Source: Streptococcus parasanguinis
GTDB taxonomy: Bacteria > Bacillota > Bacilli > Lactobacillales > Streptococcaceae
DNA length: 64,000 nucleotides
Reading direction: 5' to 3'
Assembly (NCBI RefSeq): GCF_032163505.1
Contig: NZ_CP134147.1
Location: forward strand, 896,501 to 960,500
A program made the translations under genes and the position numbers. Positions 44,016 to 54,545 of this stretch are shown here, in pieces (the stretch's first letter is position 1; each line of letters begins with the position of its first letter). The notes below the pieces were generated by a model, which did no database searches, had not been told where the DNA came from, and saw only the letters and a program-made list of their open reading frames with translations.

Positions 44016-44984
44016 ATGAAAAAAGGTTTGGTAATTTTGCTTTCTGTTTTGGTCTTGGCTTCGTGTGGTCGTCCTCAGAAGACGGTGTCGCCTAAGAGTT
44101 CGGATACCCAGCAGTCCAGCACTTCGGAAAAGAAACAGTCTGGTATGGATTTGAAAGCCATCAAGGCTAAGGACTACTCGAGTATCAAGGGGACTTGGAT
44201 CGATGGTCGTGGTAATGAGCTGGTCTTTGATGATAAGGGCTTGGTCAGCGAGGATGTCGAGCTTGATGCATCGAGTTTTAAGCAGAAGGACCAGATCGCT
44301 GAGATGACGGTTAGTGCCAAGTCGGGTGTTGGAGGCTACGGTCTTTTGCTCCTTCCAAAGGGTCAGAAAGCGGGCAAAGACGATGCTTCGGATAAGTCCA
44401 AGGATCGGATCTGGGCTGGTCAGTCACCGGCTTATGGCGATGATGACAATTTCTACTATCGCAAGAAAGAGCAACCGAAAGATCGGGAGCAAGCTGATAC
44501 AGATGATAGCAGTAGTACGTCTAAAACGAGTAAGGCCAAAAAGTGGAATACTCGATCGGATAGCGAGGTCAAGTCTTCGAAGAAGGCGGATCAGAATGAT
44601 TATCTAGGCTACACCGCTGCTCAGGTCGAAGCTGCGCGTGTCTGGGCTTATGTGATCAAGTCTGTACCGACAGAATTGAGTATTAATGAGAAGAGTGCTG
44701 GTACGAAAATTTACTATGGTGGGCTAGGAGTTGATTATCCCAAAGACGTTCGTCAGTTGTTTACTCCTATTTCTGCAGAAGGCCATGTGACTTATGCATC
44801 CAACGGTGATGGGACGGTGACGATCTATCCTGTACCGAGCCATTGGCAACAGTCTGCAGATGAACTCAATAGTGAAGAGTTTATGACGCAATTTACCCAA
44901 GGGATCTTGGACCATGCTGAAACGGTGACATTGCCAGACGGGGATCCAGACATGATTCGTCAGATTCTTGCAGTACTGAAGTAA
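44016..44984 (+). CDS. DUF6287-like lipoprotein
   Basis: 322 residues. Lipobox LVLASC after a short hydrophobic core. LKAIKAKDYSSIKGTWIDGR and NELVFDDKGLV near residues 46-75 match the DUF6287 pattern of streptococcal lipoproteins. A Ser/Lys/Asp-rich linker (about 155-200) joins a C-terminal domain with YLGYTAAQVEAARVWAYVI. Surface protein of unknown role. AAGGGAGA precedes the ATG. Confidence 0.75.
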   Translation: MKKGLVILLSVLVLASCGRPQKTVSPKSSDTQQSSTSEKKQSGMDLKAIKAKDYSSIKGTWIDGRGNELVFDDKGLVSEDVELDASSFKQKDQIAEMTVSAKSGVGGYGLLLLPKGQKAGKDDASDKSKDRIWAGQSPAYGDDDNFYYRKKEQPKDREQADTDDSSSTSKTSKAKKWNTRSDSEVKSSKKADQNDYLGYTAAQVEAARVWAYVIKSVPTELSINEKSAGTKIYYGGLGVDYPKDVRQLFTPISAEGHVTYASNGDGTVTIYPVPSHWQQSADELNSEEFMTQFTQGILDHAETVTLPDGDPDMIRQILAVLK

Positions 44985-45153
44985 GAGAGATTATGGTAGA
45001 ATAATATTAGATAATAATTTTTTAAACTATTAAAGATCTAATTAGTTATAAGGTTATGAAATTAAAGATTTGGAACATCTTTTACAGGAAGCTTATGCAA
45101 TTTTGGTCAATTACAGGTCGTTTTCTACTTGTAAAAATAAAAGGAGAAAATCT

Positions 45154-45645
45154 ATGAAAAAAACTATGTTTGCAACAATGACCATTCTCTCGCTATTTCT
45201 GTCATCGTGCGCGCAAAAAGAAGTGAAGAATGAAGACAAAAAAGAGCAGTCTACTGAACAGAATGTAAAAGATTCTACAAAGGAAAGTAAAGAATCAGTG
45301 GTCAAAGGGATGAATCAAGCCCCTACCTCATTGGTTGGAAATGAAAAACCTAATGTAGTATTTGCTTATATGCTTCAAAATCAAATCAATGGCGAAATTG
45401 AGATGGCGAAAGTGTATTATAATGAAGAGTATCTGATCCTTGTCTTCTCTGTATCAGAAAATATGCTATCTTTAGCAAATATAAATCCAAAAGATTATTG
45501 TAAGACGCTTTTTGATCTAAAAGAAGAGATAGTAAAGCAATACAATGCAACTCAAAACACACCAAGCAGTATAAAACTTAAAATATATGATAAAGACGAG
45601 AAGCTCTTGGCAACGGAGGAAAATGGAGCGTTGGTGATTAAGTAA
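45154..45645 (+). CDS. Small lipoprotein
   Basis: 163 residues. Signal with lipobox LFLSSC, Lys/Glu/Ser-rich spacer, then a compact domain (VFAYMLQNQINGEIEMAKVY, LILVFSVSENML). No family recognised. ATG 45154 follows AAAGGAGAAA; the 28 codons upstream in frame are not a signal peptide. Confidence 0.75.
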   Translation: MKKTMFATMTILSLFLSSCAQKEVKNEDKKEQSTEQNVKDSTKESKESVVKGMNQAPTSLVGNEKPNVVFAYMLQNQINGEIEMAKVYYNEEYLILVFSVSENMLSLANINPKDYCKTLFDLKEEIVKQYNATQNTPSSIKLKIYDKDEKLLATEENGALVIK

Positions 45646-45798
45646 CTAAATTTAGTCAACCATTTGTCGCCATCTACGTTTTACATTTTTCTCACGAATC
45701 CACATTTATTGTTTTTTTAAGCTGATCCTGTTACAATGATAGTACTCGGAAAAGACTGGGCTTCCAGCCTTTTTCATTTCACTTTAGAAAGGTCTTTT

Positions 45799-46611
45799 AT
45801 GAAACGCAAATCGATTTTGTTTCTCTATTTACTCTTGCTAGCGATCGGCCTAGCCTATGAGACCCAGTCACTGACGGAAGGTTGGATGTCTGGTAGTCAG
45901 TACGGGATTGTGGGACTTTCAACCTTGATCCTCTTGGTCTATGCACTTCCTGCTGTCTGGGCTCTTTTTCACTTTGCTAAGAAGTGGAAGTTGTCTTGGG
46001 TACCGGTTCTCTTTTCTCTATTAGGTGGGGGCTTTGTTGCCGGTTGGTTGTCTAGCTTTGCCAATACTTATTTCCATGATATGATTCAAGCGATCGCTCC
46101 AAATAGCGACTTTTGGAACCAGTACGAGAGTGCCATCGCTGCGCCACTCTTTGAGGAACCCTTTAAGTTGATTCCAATCTTCTTTGTCCTCTATTTGTTC
46201 AGCGTCCGTCGCATCAAGTCGATTTTCCTCTTAGCGATTGCCTCTGGTCTTGGTTTCCAGATCGTCGAGGACTTTGCCTATATCCGTCAGGATCTGCCGG
46301 AAGGTTTCTCTTACACGGTGTCAGGGATTCTTGGTCGTGTGGCCAATGCGCCCATGTCTCACTGGGTCTACACAGGTCTTGTCATGCTGGGGCTCTTCCT
46401 AATTGTCCAAGCAAGCAGAGGACGCAAGGATCTAGGTCTAGCAGGTTGGGGATATTTAGTAGCAGGGTTTGGACTCCATTTTGTTGGCAATTCACCTTTC
46501 TCACAAATCGTGACCGAGTTGCCGATTGCGATTCCAATCTTGAATGCTACAGGGCTCTTCCTAATCTACCAAGCGTATCAGACCGTCGAGCGATTAGAAC
46601 AAGCAAAATAA
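45799..46611 (+). CDS. PrsW-family intramembrane metalloprotease
   Basis: 270 residues with eight or so spans. PLFEEPFKLIPI carries the EExxK motif; VEDFAYI and GFGLHFVGNSPFS supply further metal ligands, as in PrsW, which cleaves anti-sigma factors in Bacillus. The target in streptococci is not known. ATG 45799 follows GAAAGG. Confidence 0.88.
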   Translation: MKRKSILFLYLLLLAIGLAYETQSLTEGWMSGSQYGIVGLSTLILLVYALPAVWALFHFAKKWKLSWVPVLFSLLGGGFVAGWLSSFANTYFHDMIQAIAPNSDFWNQYESAIAAPLFEEPFKLIPIFFVLYLFSVRRIKSIFLLAIASGLGFQIVEDFAYIRQDLPEGFSYTVSGILGRVANAPMSHWVYTGLVMLGLFLIVQASRGRKDLGLAGWGYLVAGFGLHFVGNSPFSQIVTELPIAIPILNATGLFLIYQAYQTVERLEQAK

Positions 46612-46615
46612 GAAC

Positions 46616-46650
46616 AAAAAATGCGTATGTGTGGAAACATACGCATTTTT
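46616..46650. terminator. Bidirectional terminator
   Basis: AAAAATGCGTATGT, GTGGAA, ACATACGCATTTTT between convergent genes. Confidence 0.85.
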
Positions 46651-46651
46651 G

Positions 46652-48025
46652 TTATTTACCAAGACAGAACTGGCTGAAGAGTTGGGTAATGAGCTCATCT
46701 GGAGCAGCATCCCCTGTGATTTCTCCGAGGATTTCCCAGGTGCGGGTGAGATCGACTTGAAGCAGGTCTACCGGCATACCGAGGGCCAAGCCTTCGTTGA
46801 CCGCTTGCAGGCTTTCAACAGCTTTCTCGATAAGTGAGATGTGACGAGCATTAGAAAGATACGTCGCATCTTGCTCAACCAGCCCAGCATTTTCGAAGAA
46901 GAGAGCATTGATCCGGTCTTCAATTTGATCGATGTTTTGGTTTTTCAGAACGGAAATCTTGATGTAATCTTCCGGCAGTTGGTCGATTTCGATCTTCTCT
47001 GGGAGATCGACCTTATTGAGGAGAATGATGCGGTTGCTGTCTTGAGAGATTTCAAGGAGTTGGCGATCTTGGTCGGTCAAGGGCTCGCTAGCATTGAGGA
47101 CCAGAAGAACCAAATCAGCTTCCTTGAGGGCTTTTTTCGACCGTTCGACACCGATTTGCTCAACGATGTCTTCGGTTTCCCGGATTCCGGCCGTATCGAC
47201 TAGTTTGAGGGGAACGCCGTTGATGTTGACGTATTCTTCGATAACGTCACGGGTGGTTCCTTCGATATCAGTTACGATGGCTTTTTCCTCGCGAAGAAGA
47301 TTATTGAGGAGGCTGGACTTGCCGACATTTGGACGACCGATGATAGCAGTAGAGATCCCTTCACGCAAGATCTTACCGCGACGGGCAGTCTTGAGAAGGT
47401 TGGTCAAGAGGGCTTCAAATTCACTGGTCTTTTCGCGGATGATCTCAGTGGTTGCTTCTTCGACATCATCGTACTCAGGATAGTCGATATTGACTTCAAC
47501 CTGGGCTAGAGTATTGAGGATCTCTTGGCGTGTGTTGTTGATGAGGTCAGACAGGGAACCATCGAGTTGTTTCACGGCGATGTTCATAGCCTTATCGGTC
47601 TTGGCGCGAATAATGTCCATGACGGCTTCGGCTTGTGTCAAATCGACCCGACCATTCAGAAAGGCCCGCTTGGTAAATTCACCAGGTTCAGCCAAACGAG
47701 CTCCTTCACGGATGACTAATTGCAGGATTTCGTTGGTCACAGCAATCCCGCCGTGGGTATTGATCTCGATAATGTCTTCACGGGTGAAGGTCTTCGGCGA
47801 TCGCATAGCTCCAACCATGACCTCGTCGAGAATCTCGTCCTTATCTGGATCTACGATATGACCGTAGTTGAGGGTGTGGCTAGCCACGCTGGTCAAATCT
47901 TTACCTTTGAAGATCTTTTGCGCAATGGCAAAGCTGTCTGTTCCGCTCAAGCGGACGATTCCGATCGCCCCCTCACCGAGAGGAGTCGAGATGGCAGCGA
48001 TGGTATCAAATTCTTTAGTAATCAT
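46652..48025 (-). CDS. mnmE: tRNA modification GTPase MnmE
   Basis: 457 residues. N-terminal folate-binding domain ([20 protein letters not shown]), inserted G domain with [27 protein letters not shown] and NKVD, and the C-terminal FCLGK with its catalytic Cys (family C(I/L/V)GK). With MnmG it makes the cmnm5 group on wobble U34. Start at 48025; a nine-codon extension is possible. Confidence 0.96.
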   Translation of the reverse strand: MITKEFDTIAAISTPLGEGAIGIVRLSGTDSFAIAQKIFKGKDLTSVASHTLNYGHIVDPDKDEILDEVMVGAMRSPKTFTREDIIEINTHGGIAVTNEILQLVIREGARLAEPGEFTKRAFLNGRVDLTQAEAVMDIIRAKTDKAMNIAVKQLDGSLSDLINNTRQEILNTLAQVEVNIDYPEYDDVEEATTEIIREKTSEFEALLTNLLKTARRGKILREGISTAIIGRPNVGKSSLLNNLLREEKAIVTDIEGTTRDVIEEYVNINGVPLKLVDTAGIRETEDIVEQIGVERSKKALKEADLVLLVLNASEPLTDQDRQLLEISQDSNRIILLNKVDLPEKIEIDQLPEDYIKISVLKNQNIDQIEDRINALFFENAGLVEQDATYLSNARHISLIEKAVESLQAVNEGLALGMPVDLLQVDLTRTWEILGEITGDAAPDELITQLFSQFCLGK

Positions 48026-48184
48026 GTCATTTCTCTTTTCCTGTAGATTCATCTCTATTCTATCGTAAAGTCAGCGGACGGGCAAGGTTTTGCTTTTAGA
48101 ACTAAAAGATGGAAAGGTTTTCAAATAATTAGTGAAATCTCTTACAGAATATGCTATACTGTAATAGAATATAAAAGGAGGTCT

Positions 48185-48859
48185 ATGATGGTAAACCTAA
48201 AAGAACAGGTAGGAATTAAAGCGGCTGAGTTTGTCAAAGACGGCATGATTGTCGGTCTCGGTACAGGGTCAACTGCTTATTATTTTGTGGCTGAATTGGG
48301 TCGTCGCATCAAAGAAGAAGGCTTGCAGATCACAGCTGTCACAACTTCTAGTGTGACCTATGATCAGGCTGAAAGTTTAGGCATCCCGCTCAAGGCTATC
48401 GACGATGTTGAAGTGGTCGATGTGACAGTGGATGGCGCAGATGAAGTGGATCCTCAATTGAATGGGATCAAAGGTGGCGGTGGTGCTCTCCTCATGGAAA
48501 AGATCGTCGCAACCAATTCAAAAGATTGCATTTGGATCGTGGATGAATCCAAACAAGTCACAACTCTTGGGGCTTTCAAACTTCCAGTGGAAGTAGTGCA
48601 ATACGGTGCTGAAAATCTTTTCCGTCACTTTGAGCAAAAGGGTTACCATCCTGCTTTCCGTCTCGCGGATGATCAACGTTTTGTAACAGACCAAGGTAAC
48701 TTTATCATTGACTTGGATCTCAAAGTGATCGAGGATGCAGAAGCTCTAGCCAATGAATTGGATCATACCGTCGGGGTTGTAGAGCACGGTTTATTCTTGA
48801 ACATGATATCAAAAGTGATTGTAGGGACACCAGATGGCCCTGTCATCATTGAAAAATAG
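48185..48859 (+). CDS. rpiA: Ribose-5-phosphate isomerase A
   Basis: 224 residues. GLGTGSTA phosphate loop, DGADEVDP with catalytic Asp/Glu, and [14 protein letters not shown]. Interconverts ribulose-5-P and ribose-5-P. AAAAGGAGGT precedes ATG 48185 (48188 also possible). First of a pentose/nucleoside run with deoB, punA and deoD. Confidence 0.96.
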   Translation: MMVNLKEQVGIKAAEFVKDGMIVGLGTGSTAYYFVAELGRRIKEEGLQITAVTTSSVTYDQAESLGIPLKAIDDVEVVDVTVDGADEVDPQLNGIKGGGGALLMEKIVATNSKDCIWIVDESKQVTTLGAFKLPVEVVQYGAENLFRHFEQKGYHPAFRLADDQRFVTDQGNFIIDLDLKVIEDAEALANELDHTVGVVEHGLFLNMISKVIVGTPDGPVIIEK

Positions 48860-48952
48860 GTTTCTCTAAAGAGGGGCCGGATCTATCAACGGCTCTCTTC
48901 TTATAGGGATATGGTATAATATAGCTAGTTTAATAAAGGAAAGAGGCAGTAT

Positions 48953-50164
48953 ATGTCAAAATTTAAACGCATGCACTTAGTTGTGCTGGATTCAGTTGGA
49001 ATCGGTGCTGCACCAGATGCCAATAACTTTGTCAATGCAGGTGTTCCAGATGGAGCATCTGATACATTGGGTCACATCTCTAAAACCGTTGGCTTAAATG
49101 TACCAAACATGGCCAAAATCGGTCTTGGAAATATTCCTCGTGAAGTACCATTGAAGACGGTGCCAGCTGAAAGCAACCCAACTGGGTATGCGACAAAATT
49201 GCAAGAAGTCTCTCTTGGGAAAGACACCATGACTGGTCACTGGGAAATCATGGGGCTCAACATTACAGAACCTTTTGATACTTTCTGGAATGGTTTCCCT
49301 GAAGAAATTTTGACTAAAATTGAAGAATTCTCAGGACGTAAGGTCATCCGTGAAGCTAACAAGCCTTATTCTGGTACAGCGGTGATCGATGACTTTGGAC
49401 CACGTCAAATGGAAACTGGTGAGTTGATCATCTATACGTCAGCAGACCCTGTCCTTCAAATCGCAGCTCACGAAGACGTCATTCCTTTGGATGAACTCTA
49501 CCGTATTTGTGAATACGCTCGTTCCATCACTTTGGAACGTCCAGCTCTTCTAGGACGTATCATTGCCCGCCCTTATGTTGGGGAACCAGGCAACTTCACA
49601 CGGACAGCCAACCGTCGTGACTTGGCTGTTTCACCATTTGCGCCAACTGTTTTGGACAAGTTGAACGAAGCAGGTATCGATACTTATGCAGTTGGTAAGA
49701 TCAACGATATCTTTAACGGAGCTGGCATTAACCACGATATGGGCCACAACAAATCAAATAGCCACGGTATGGATACCTTGATTAAGACCATGGGACTTCC
49801 TGAATTCCAAGAAGGGTTCTCATTTACCAACTTGGTAGACTTTGATGCTCTTTATGGTCACCGTCGCAATGCTCACGGCTACCGCGATTGCTTGCATGAA
49901 TTTGACGAACGCTTGCCAGAAATCATTGCAGTCATGCGTGAAGATGACCTCTTGATGATCACTGCAGACCACGGGAATGACCCAACTTACGCTGGTACAG
50001 ACCATACGCGTGAATACATCCCATTCTTGGCTTATAGCCCATCCTTCAAGGGCAATGGTGTGATTCCAGTCGGACATTTCTCTGATATCTCTGCGACAAT
50101 TGCAGAGAACTTTGGTGTTGAAAAAGCCATGATCGGTGAAAGCTTCTTAGATAAATTGAACTAA
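48953..50164 (+). CDS. deoB: Phosphopentomutase
   Basis: 403 residues, alkaline-phosphatase-like fold: metal site [22 protein letters not shown], and [19 protein letters not shown]. Moves phosphate between C1 and C5 of (deoxy)ribose, feeding products of nucleoside phosphorolysis into the pentose pathway. Own TATAAT near 48916 and AAAGGAAAGAGG before the ATG. Confidence 0.96.
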   Translation: MSKFKRMHLVVLDSVGIGAAPDANNFVNAGVPDGASDTLGHISKTVGLNVPNMAKIGLGNIPREVPLKTVPAESNPTGYATKLQEVSLGKDTMTGHWEIMGLNITEPFDTFWNGFPEEILTKIEEFSGRKVIREANKPYSGTAVIDDFGPRQMETGELIIYTSADPVLQIAAHEDVIPLDELYRICEYARSITLERPALLGRIIARPYVGEPGNFTRTANRRDLAVSPFAPTVLDKLNEAGIDTYAVGKINDIFNGAGINHDMGHNKSNSHGMDTLIKTMGLPEFQEGFSFTNLVDFDALYGHRRNAHGYRDCLHEFDERLPEIIAVMREDDLLMITADHGNDPTYAGTDHTREYIPFLAYSPSFKGNGVIPVGHFSDISATIAENFGVEKAMIGESFLDKLN

Positions 50165-50165
50165 G

Positions 50166-50711
50166 ATGACACGCTTCGCTCTCCTCGTAAGAGGGATCAA
50201 TGTTGGCGGGAAAAACAAGGTCGTGATGGCAGAGCTTCGAAAGGAGCTTCAAACGATCGGGCTGGATGGGGTAGAGACCTACATCAATAGTGGCAATATC
50301 TTCTTTGAATCTGCTGCTTCTAAAGCAGAATTGGTAGATTTGCTGGGACATTTCTTTCGTGATCACTACCCCTTTATCCAGTCTTTTTCTCTCTTTTCAG
50401 CTGAGGACTATGCGCAAGATCTCGCTGCTCTACCAGCCTGGTGGCAGGAGGATCTGGCCCGCAAGGATGTTCTTTTTTACACAGAAGGCCTTGATCAGGA
50501 TGCTGTCTGGGAGCTGGTCTCCTCTTTTTCACTCGGTGATGAAATCATCCATCGTGGGAATCTAGGGATCTACTGGGGCAAATACTCAGAAGAGACCTAT
50601 ACAAAGACAACTTACCACAGACAAGTCCTCAAGATGCCAGATTACCGTCTGTTGACCATTCGCAATGCCAATACATTTGACAAAATTGGCCAATTTTTAA
50701 GGAAATCATAA
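50166..50711 (+). CDS. DUF1697-family protein
   Basis: 181 residues, starting one base after the deoB stop. FALLVRGINVGGKNKVVMAE, YINSGNIFFES and a C-terminal RNANTFDKI are the DUF1697 signatures. No defined function. Its lodging between deoB and punA suggests co-transcription, not necessarily a role in nucleoside use. Confidence 0.88.
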   Translation: MTRFALLVRGINVGGKNKVVMAELRKELQTIGLDGVETYINSGNIFFESAASKAELVDLLGHFFRDHYPFIQSFSLFSAEDYAQDLAALPAWWQEDLARKDVLFYTEGLDQDAVWELVSSFSLGDEIIHRGNLGIYWGKYSEETYTKTTYHRQVLKMPDYRLLTIRNANTFDKIGQFLRKS

Positions 50712-50723
50712 AGGAGATATGCA

Positions 50724-51533
50724 ATGACATTATTAGCAAAAATCAATGAAACAGCTGCTTTTTTGAAAGGCAAAGGAATGGAAGCACCTGAGTTTGGCTT
50801 GATCCTTGGATCAGGTCTTGGAGAACTGGCTGAAGAAATCGAAAATCCAGTCGTAGTAGACTACTCTGAAATTCCAAACTGGGGTCGTTCAACAGTAGTC
50901 GGACACGCTGGTAAATTGGTTTATGGTGATCTCGCTGGACGTAAAGTCTTGGCCCTTCAAGGACGTTTCCATTTCTACGAAGGAAACCCACTAGAAGTGG
51001 TGACTTTCCCAGTTCGTGTCATGAAAGTTTTGGGCTGTGAAGGGGTTCTTGTTACCAACGCTGCCGGTGGTATCGGCTTTGGTCCTGGTACTTTGATGGC
51101 TATCACAGACCACATCAACATGACTGGTCAAAACCCATTGATCGGTGAAAACTTGGATGATTTTGGTCCACGTTTCCCAGATATGTCGAAAGCTTACACA
51201 CCTGAATACCGTGAGACAGCTCATCAAGTAGCAGACAAATTGGGTATCAAATTGGATGATGGGGTTTATATCGGTGTGACAGGTCCTACTTATGAAACTC
51301 CAGCTGAAATCCGTGCGTTTAAGACTCTTGGAGCAGATGCTGTCGGAATGTCAACTGTTCCGGAAGTCATCATTGCAGCGCATTCTGGCTTGAAGGTTCT
51401 TGGTATTTCATGTATTACTAACTTTGCGGCTGGTTTCCAAGAAGAGCTCAACCACGAAGAAGTAGTGGAAGTGACAGAGCGCGTCAAAGGCGACTTCAAA
51501 GGATTGCTGAAAGCGATTCTTGCTGAACTCTAA
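50724..51533 (+). CDS. punA: Purine nucleoside phosphorylase, trimeric (PunA)
   Basis: 269 residues. LILGSGLGELAEEIE phosphate loop, VVGHAGKLVYGDL, LVTNAAGGIG and GPTYETPAEIR are those of trimeric PNP, which splits guanosine and inosine. AAAGGAGATA precedes the ATG. Complements the hexameric DeoD below, giving broad purine salvage. Confidence 0.95.
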   Translation: MTLLAKINETAAFLKGKGMEAPEFGLILGSGLGELAEEIENPVVVDYSEIPNWGRSTVVGHAGKLVYGDLAGRKVLALQGRFHFYEGNPLEVVTFPVRVMKVLGCEGVLVTNAAGGIGFGPGTLMAITDHINMTGQNPLIGENLDDFGPRFPDMSKAYTPEYRETAHQVADKLGIKLDDGVYIGVTGPTYETPAEIRAFKTLGADAVGMSTVPEVIIAAHSGLKVLGISCITNFAAGFQEELNHEEVVEVTERVKGDFKGLLKAILAEL

Positions 51534-51537
51534 TCCA

Positions 51538-52770
51538 ATGAAAGTACGACTTCAAAATCTGCCCTACGGACTGAGGTTGCTTCTAGCCACCTTATCATTA
51601 GGGATTGGGACGGGCCTGGTCGGAATTGCCTGTCATTATCTACTAGAAGGGGTGCAAGAGCTGGCTTTTGACCAAGCTAGTTCCGATTTGCTCCAGCAAT
51701 TTCAAGAAGCTGGAGGTATCCGTAGATTTTTGATCTTATGTGTGACTGGGTGCTTGGCAGCTGGCTTCTGGTATGTCCTGCAAAAGCGTTATCAGATCCT
51801 GTCTATTCGCCAGCAAATTGACTTAGCTGGAGACAGGGATCCAGCGCCCTTAGCCCACCTCCTTCATGCAGGGATGCAGGTGGCAATTGTTGGAGCAGGA
51901 GCATCGGTCGGAAAAGAAGGAGCCCCACGTGAGGTCGGGGCTCTTCTAGCTGGTCGTTTGGCGAAGGGGTTCTCACTAGCTCTCAAAGAGCGAAAAGTCT
52001 TGATCGCCTGTGGGGCTGGAGCTGGTTTGGCTGCGGTCTATCAGGTCCCCTTTGCCAGTAGCTTGTTTGTCTTTGAGACCTTAGGACTTGCCTACAGTTT
52101 GCAGAACCTTCTACTGGTTTTGACCAGTACTTATCTGGCCACCTGGGTTGCCCAGCCCATCGTTGGTCAGGAGGCCATTTATCACCTGTCCGCAGGCTCA
52201 TGGTCGGCTAGCAGTTTCTTACAGGCTATTTTGATTGCTTTCTTGGTCACTCCCTTGGCTCTGGCCTTTGCTTTCCTCGCCAAGCGGGCTAGTCACAAAC
52301 GGCGGAAAGATGGGACGATTCTTTGGGCTCTTCCTCTAGCCTTTCTAGTGCTAGGGAGCCTAGTAACCTTTTTCCCTATCTTTATGGGAAATGGCCAGGT
52401 ACTAGCGCAAGCCCTTTTGTCTAGCCAGTCGATTCCTTATCTTCCACTGACTCTTGCAGTGAAGGGGCTTCTGGTTTACCTCCTCTTGCGCAATGGTGCT
52501 TATGGAGGAACTTTGACACCATCATTTGCCCTTGGGATTGGATCTGGCTATCTAGTGACCTTGCTTTTGACAGTCCTTGGGATTCATCTGGATCCAGCTA
52601 TAGGGATGTTACTTGGAGCGACCGTCTTTTTAGGGACGACCCTAGAAGCTCCTTTGACAGCCATTGCTCTTAGCCTTGGATTTACAGGCCAAGCTTGGAG
52701 TTTGACAATCCCGCTTGTACTTGCGGCTGGTCTGTCTTATGTGATTCGAAAGAGATGGGAGAAGAAATGA
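51538..52770 (+). CDS. ClC-family chloride channel/transporter, second
   Basis: 410 residues, about ten spans. ASVGKEGAPREVGALL (GKEGP-like loop with Ala) and NGAYGGTLTPSFALGIG are the ion-pathway motifs. Starts four bases after punA without a ribosome site, so translation is probably coupled. Diverged from the 39347 protein; together they are two ClC paralogs in one window. Confidence 0.85.
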   Translation: MKVRLQNLPYGLRLLLATLSLGIGTGLVGIACHYLLEGVQELAFDQASSDLLQQFQEAGGIRRFLILCVTGCLAAGFWYVLQKRYQILSIRQQIDLAGDRDPAPLAHLLHAGMQVAIVGAGASVGKEGAPREVGALLAGRLAKGFSLALKERKVLIACGAGAGLAAVYQVPFASSLFVFETLGLAYSLQNLLLVLTSTYLATWVAQPIVGQEAIYHLSAGSWSASSFLQAILIAFLVTPLALAFAFLAKRASHKRRKDGTILWALPLAFLVLGSLVTFFPIFMGNGQVLAQALLSSQSIPYLPLTLAVKGLLVYLLLRNGAYGGTLTPSFALGIGSGYLVTLLLTVLGIHLDPAIGMLLGATVFLGTTLEAPLTAIALSLGFTGQAWSLTIPLVLAAGLSYVIRKRWEKK

Positions 52771-53480
52771 TGAAGGTACATTTTGTACTGCATGAAACTT
52801 TTGAAGTGCCGGGCGCTTATCTAAAATGGGCACAGGAGCGTGGTCATCAAGTGACCACGACCAAAGTCTATGAGAACGAAGCATTACCTGATACAGTGGA
52901 TGAGATTGATTTTTTGATCGTAATGGGAGGACCTCAATCGCCAGATGAAAATCGAGAAGCTTTTCCATACTACGATCCTCAGGCAGAGATCGACCTGATT
53001 CAAAAAGCCATCAAGGCTGATCGTTATATTGTTGGGGTCTGTCTTGGTGCCCAGCTCCTGTCTGTTGCTTATGGCGCGAAGTATGAGCACAGTCCGGAAC
53101 GTGAGATTGGGGTTTATCCTGTGACCTTGACGCCTGAAGGACTCACAGATCCGCATGTCGGTGAGTTTGGAGAAACTCTTGAAACTGGTCACTGGCATGG
53201 TGATATGCCAGGATTGACAGAAGATGCTGTTGTTCTTGCGACCAGTCAAGGGTGTCCACGTCAGATGATTCGCTTCAGTCCTAAACATTATGCCTTCCAA
53301 GCCCACTTGGAATTTGATCCAGAAGCAGTTGATCTCTTGATTGCTGCGGACGGTGAAGAGGTTATAGAAGAACAAAGTCAAAAATTGACCTTTGTTCAAA
53401 AACCTGAAGCCATTCGTGCTTACGATTATCGAGAAATGAATGCCAAACTTTTTGAGTTTTTGGATTCATTAACAAAATAA
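52767..53480 (+). CDS. Class I glutamine amidotransferase-like protein
   Basis: 237 residues. FLIVMGGPQSPDE, nucleophile elbow VGVCLGAQLLS (Cys) and GHWHGDMPG with a late His-x-Glu (AHLEFDPE) make the class I triad. Free-standing members act on small molecules such as gamma-glutamyl compounds. ATG 52767 overlaps the ClC stop; 52770 is equally plausible. Confidence 0.85.
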   Translation: MMKVHFVLHETFEVPGAYLKWAQERGHQVTTTKVYENEALPDTVDEIDFLIVMGGPQSPDENREAFPYYDPQAEIDLIQKAIKADRYIVGVCLGAQLLSVAYGAKYEHSPEREIGVYPVTLTPEGLTDPHVGEFGETLETGHWHGDMPGLTEDAVVLATSQGCPRQMIRFSPKHYAFQAHLEFDPEAVDLLIAADGEEVIEEQSQKLTFVQKPEAIRAYDYREMNAKLFEFLDSLTK

Positions 53481-53834
53481 ATAAAAAAGAAAGGTAGAGC
53501 ATGTGTTCTGATTTGAACACGAGCGGAAAGCTCTCCTAATTACTCAATAAAAAAGAAAGGATGGGTTTACCGTATTCGCTGAACTGAATACGGGCGGAGA
53601 ACTGTGTAAAAAAGATAAATCCTCCTAGATGCGAGGCATCTTTGTCGGATTTCCTATTTTTACTTTGCCTCTTTAACGCCTATTCTAAAAAATAAAAAAG
53701 AAAGGTAGAGCATGTGTTCTGATTTGAACACGAGCGGAAAGCTCGGAAAATAGATAATCTGACTGAGAAATCAGGATTTCTCGTCAGATTCCTAATTTTC
53801 AGTCGCTTTCTGGTCGCTCTTTGTATCATAAACT
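53481..53834. repeat. Triplicate structured repeat array abutting deoD
   Basis: Three units beginning ATAAAAAAGAAAGG: A (53481-53546), B (53547-53691) and C (53692-about 53810). The first 53 bases of A and C are identical; B shares the start and a GCGGA.AACT-like tail. Each has a hairpin (GTGTTC/GAACAC in A and C; CCGTATTC/GAATACGG in B). B and C add a long nested stem (AAATCC...GGATTT; AATCTGAC...GTCAGATT), and all end TCCTA(A/T)TT. No coding potential. Confidence 0.8.
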
Positions 53835-54545
53835 ATGTCTATCCATATTGCTGCTAAGCAGGGTGAAATTGCTGATAAAATTCTTCTTCCTGGAGATCCT
53901 CTTCGTGCGAAATTTATTGCTGAAAACTTCCTTGAAGACGCTGTTTGCTTCAACGAAGTCCGTAACATGTTTGGTTACACAGGTACTTATAAAGGTCATC
54001 GTGTTTCTGTCATGGGTACTGGAATGGGGATGCCATCGATCTCTATTTATGCGCGTGAGTTGATTGTCGACTACGGCGTGAAGAAATTGATCCGTGTGGG
54101 AACGGCTGGTTCTTTGAATGAGGATGTCCATGTTCGTGAATTGGTCTTGGCACAAGCTGCTGCAACCAACTCAAACATCATCCGCAACGACTGGCCTCAA
54201 TACGATTTCCCACAAATCGCTAGCTTTGATCTTTTAGACAAGGCTTACCATATTGCCAAAGACCTTGGCATGACGACTCACGTCGGTAATGTTTTGTCAT
54301 CAGATGTTTTCTATTCAAACTATGGTGAAAAGAATATCGAGCTTGGTAAATGGGGTGTGAAAGCTGTAGAAATGGAAGCAGCAGCTCTTTACTATCTTGC
54401 TGCTCAACACCATGTTGATGCGCTTGCTATCATGACTATTTCAGACAGTTTGGTCAATCCAGATGAGGACACAACTGCTGAAGAACGTCAAACTACTTTC
54501 ACAGACATGATGAAAGTCGGTCTTGAGACCTTGATTGCAGACTAA
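53835..54545 (+). CDS. deoD: Purine nucleoside phosphorylase, hexameric (DeoD)
   Basis: 236 residues. Start [35 protein letters not shown] and [12 protein letters not shown] are DeoD signatures; phosphorolysis of (deoxy)adenosine, inosine and guanosine. There is no Shine-Dalgarno before ATG 53835; TATCAT at 53824-53829 lies five bases upstream, so a leaderless message is possible. The next gene overlaps by one base. Confidence 0.95.
   Translation: MSIHIAAKQGEIADKILLPGDPLRAKFIAENFLEDAVCFNEVRNMFGYTGTYKGHRVSVMGTGMGMPSISIYARELIVDYGVKKLIRVGTAGSLNEDVHVRELVLAQAAATNSNIIRNDWPQYDFPQIASFDLLDKAYHIAKDLGMTTHVGNVLSSDVFYSNYGEKNIELGKWGVKAVEMEAAALYYLAAQHHVDALAIMTISDSLVNPDEDTTAEERQTTFTDMMKVGLETLIAD

Noticed and set aside
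47094-47861. Several long plus-strand ORFs inside mnmE
   Set aside because: mnmE is intact on the minus strand; these mirror its codon bias.
53481-53834. Purine or preQ1 riboswitch for deoD
   Set aside because: The conserved purine-aptamer core (three-way junction with its invariant loop sequences) and preQ1-I/II signatures were looked for and are not present.
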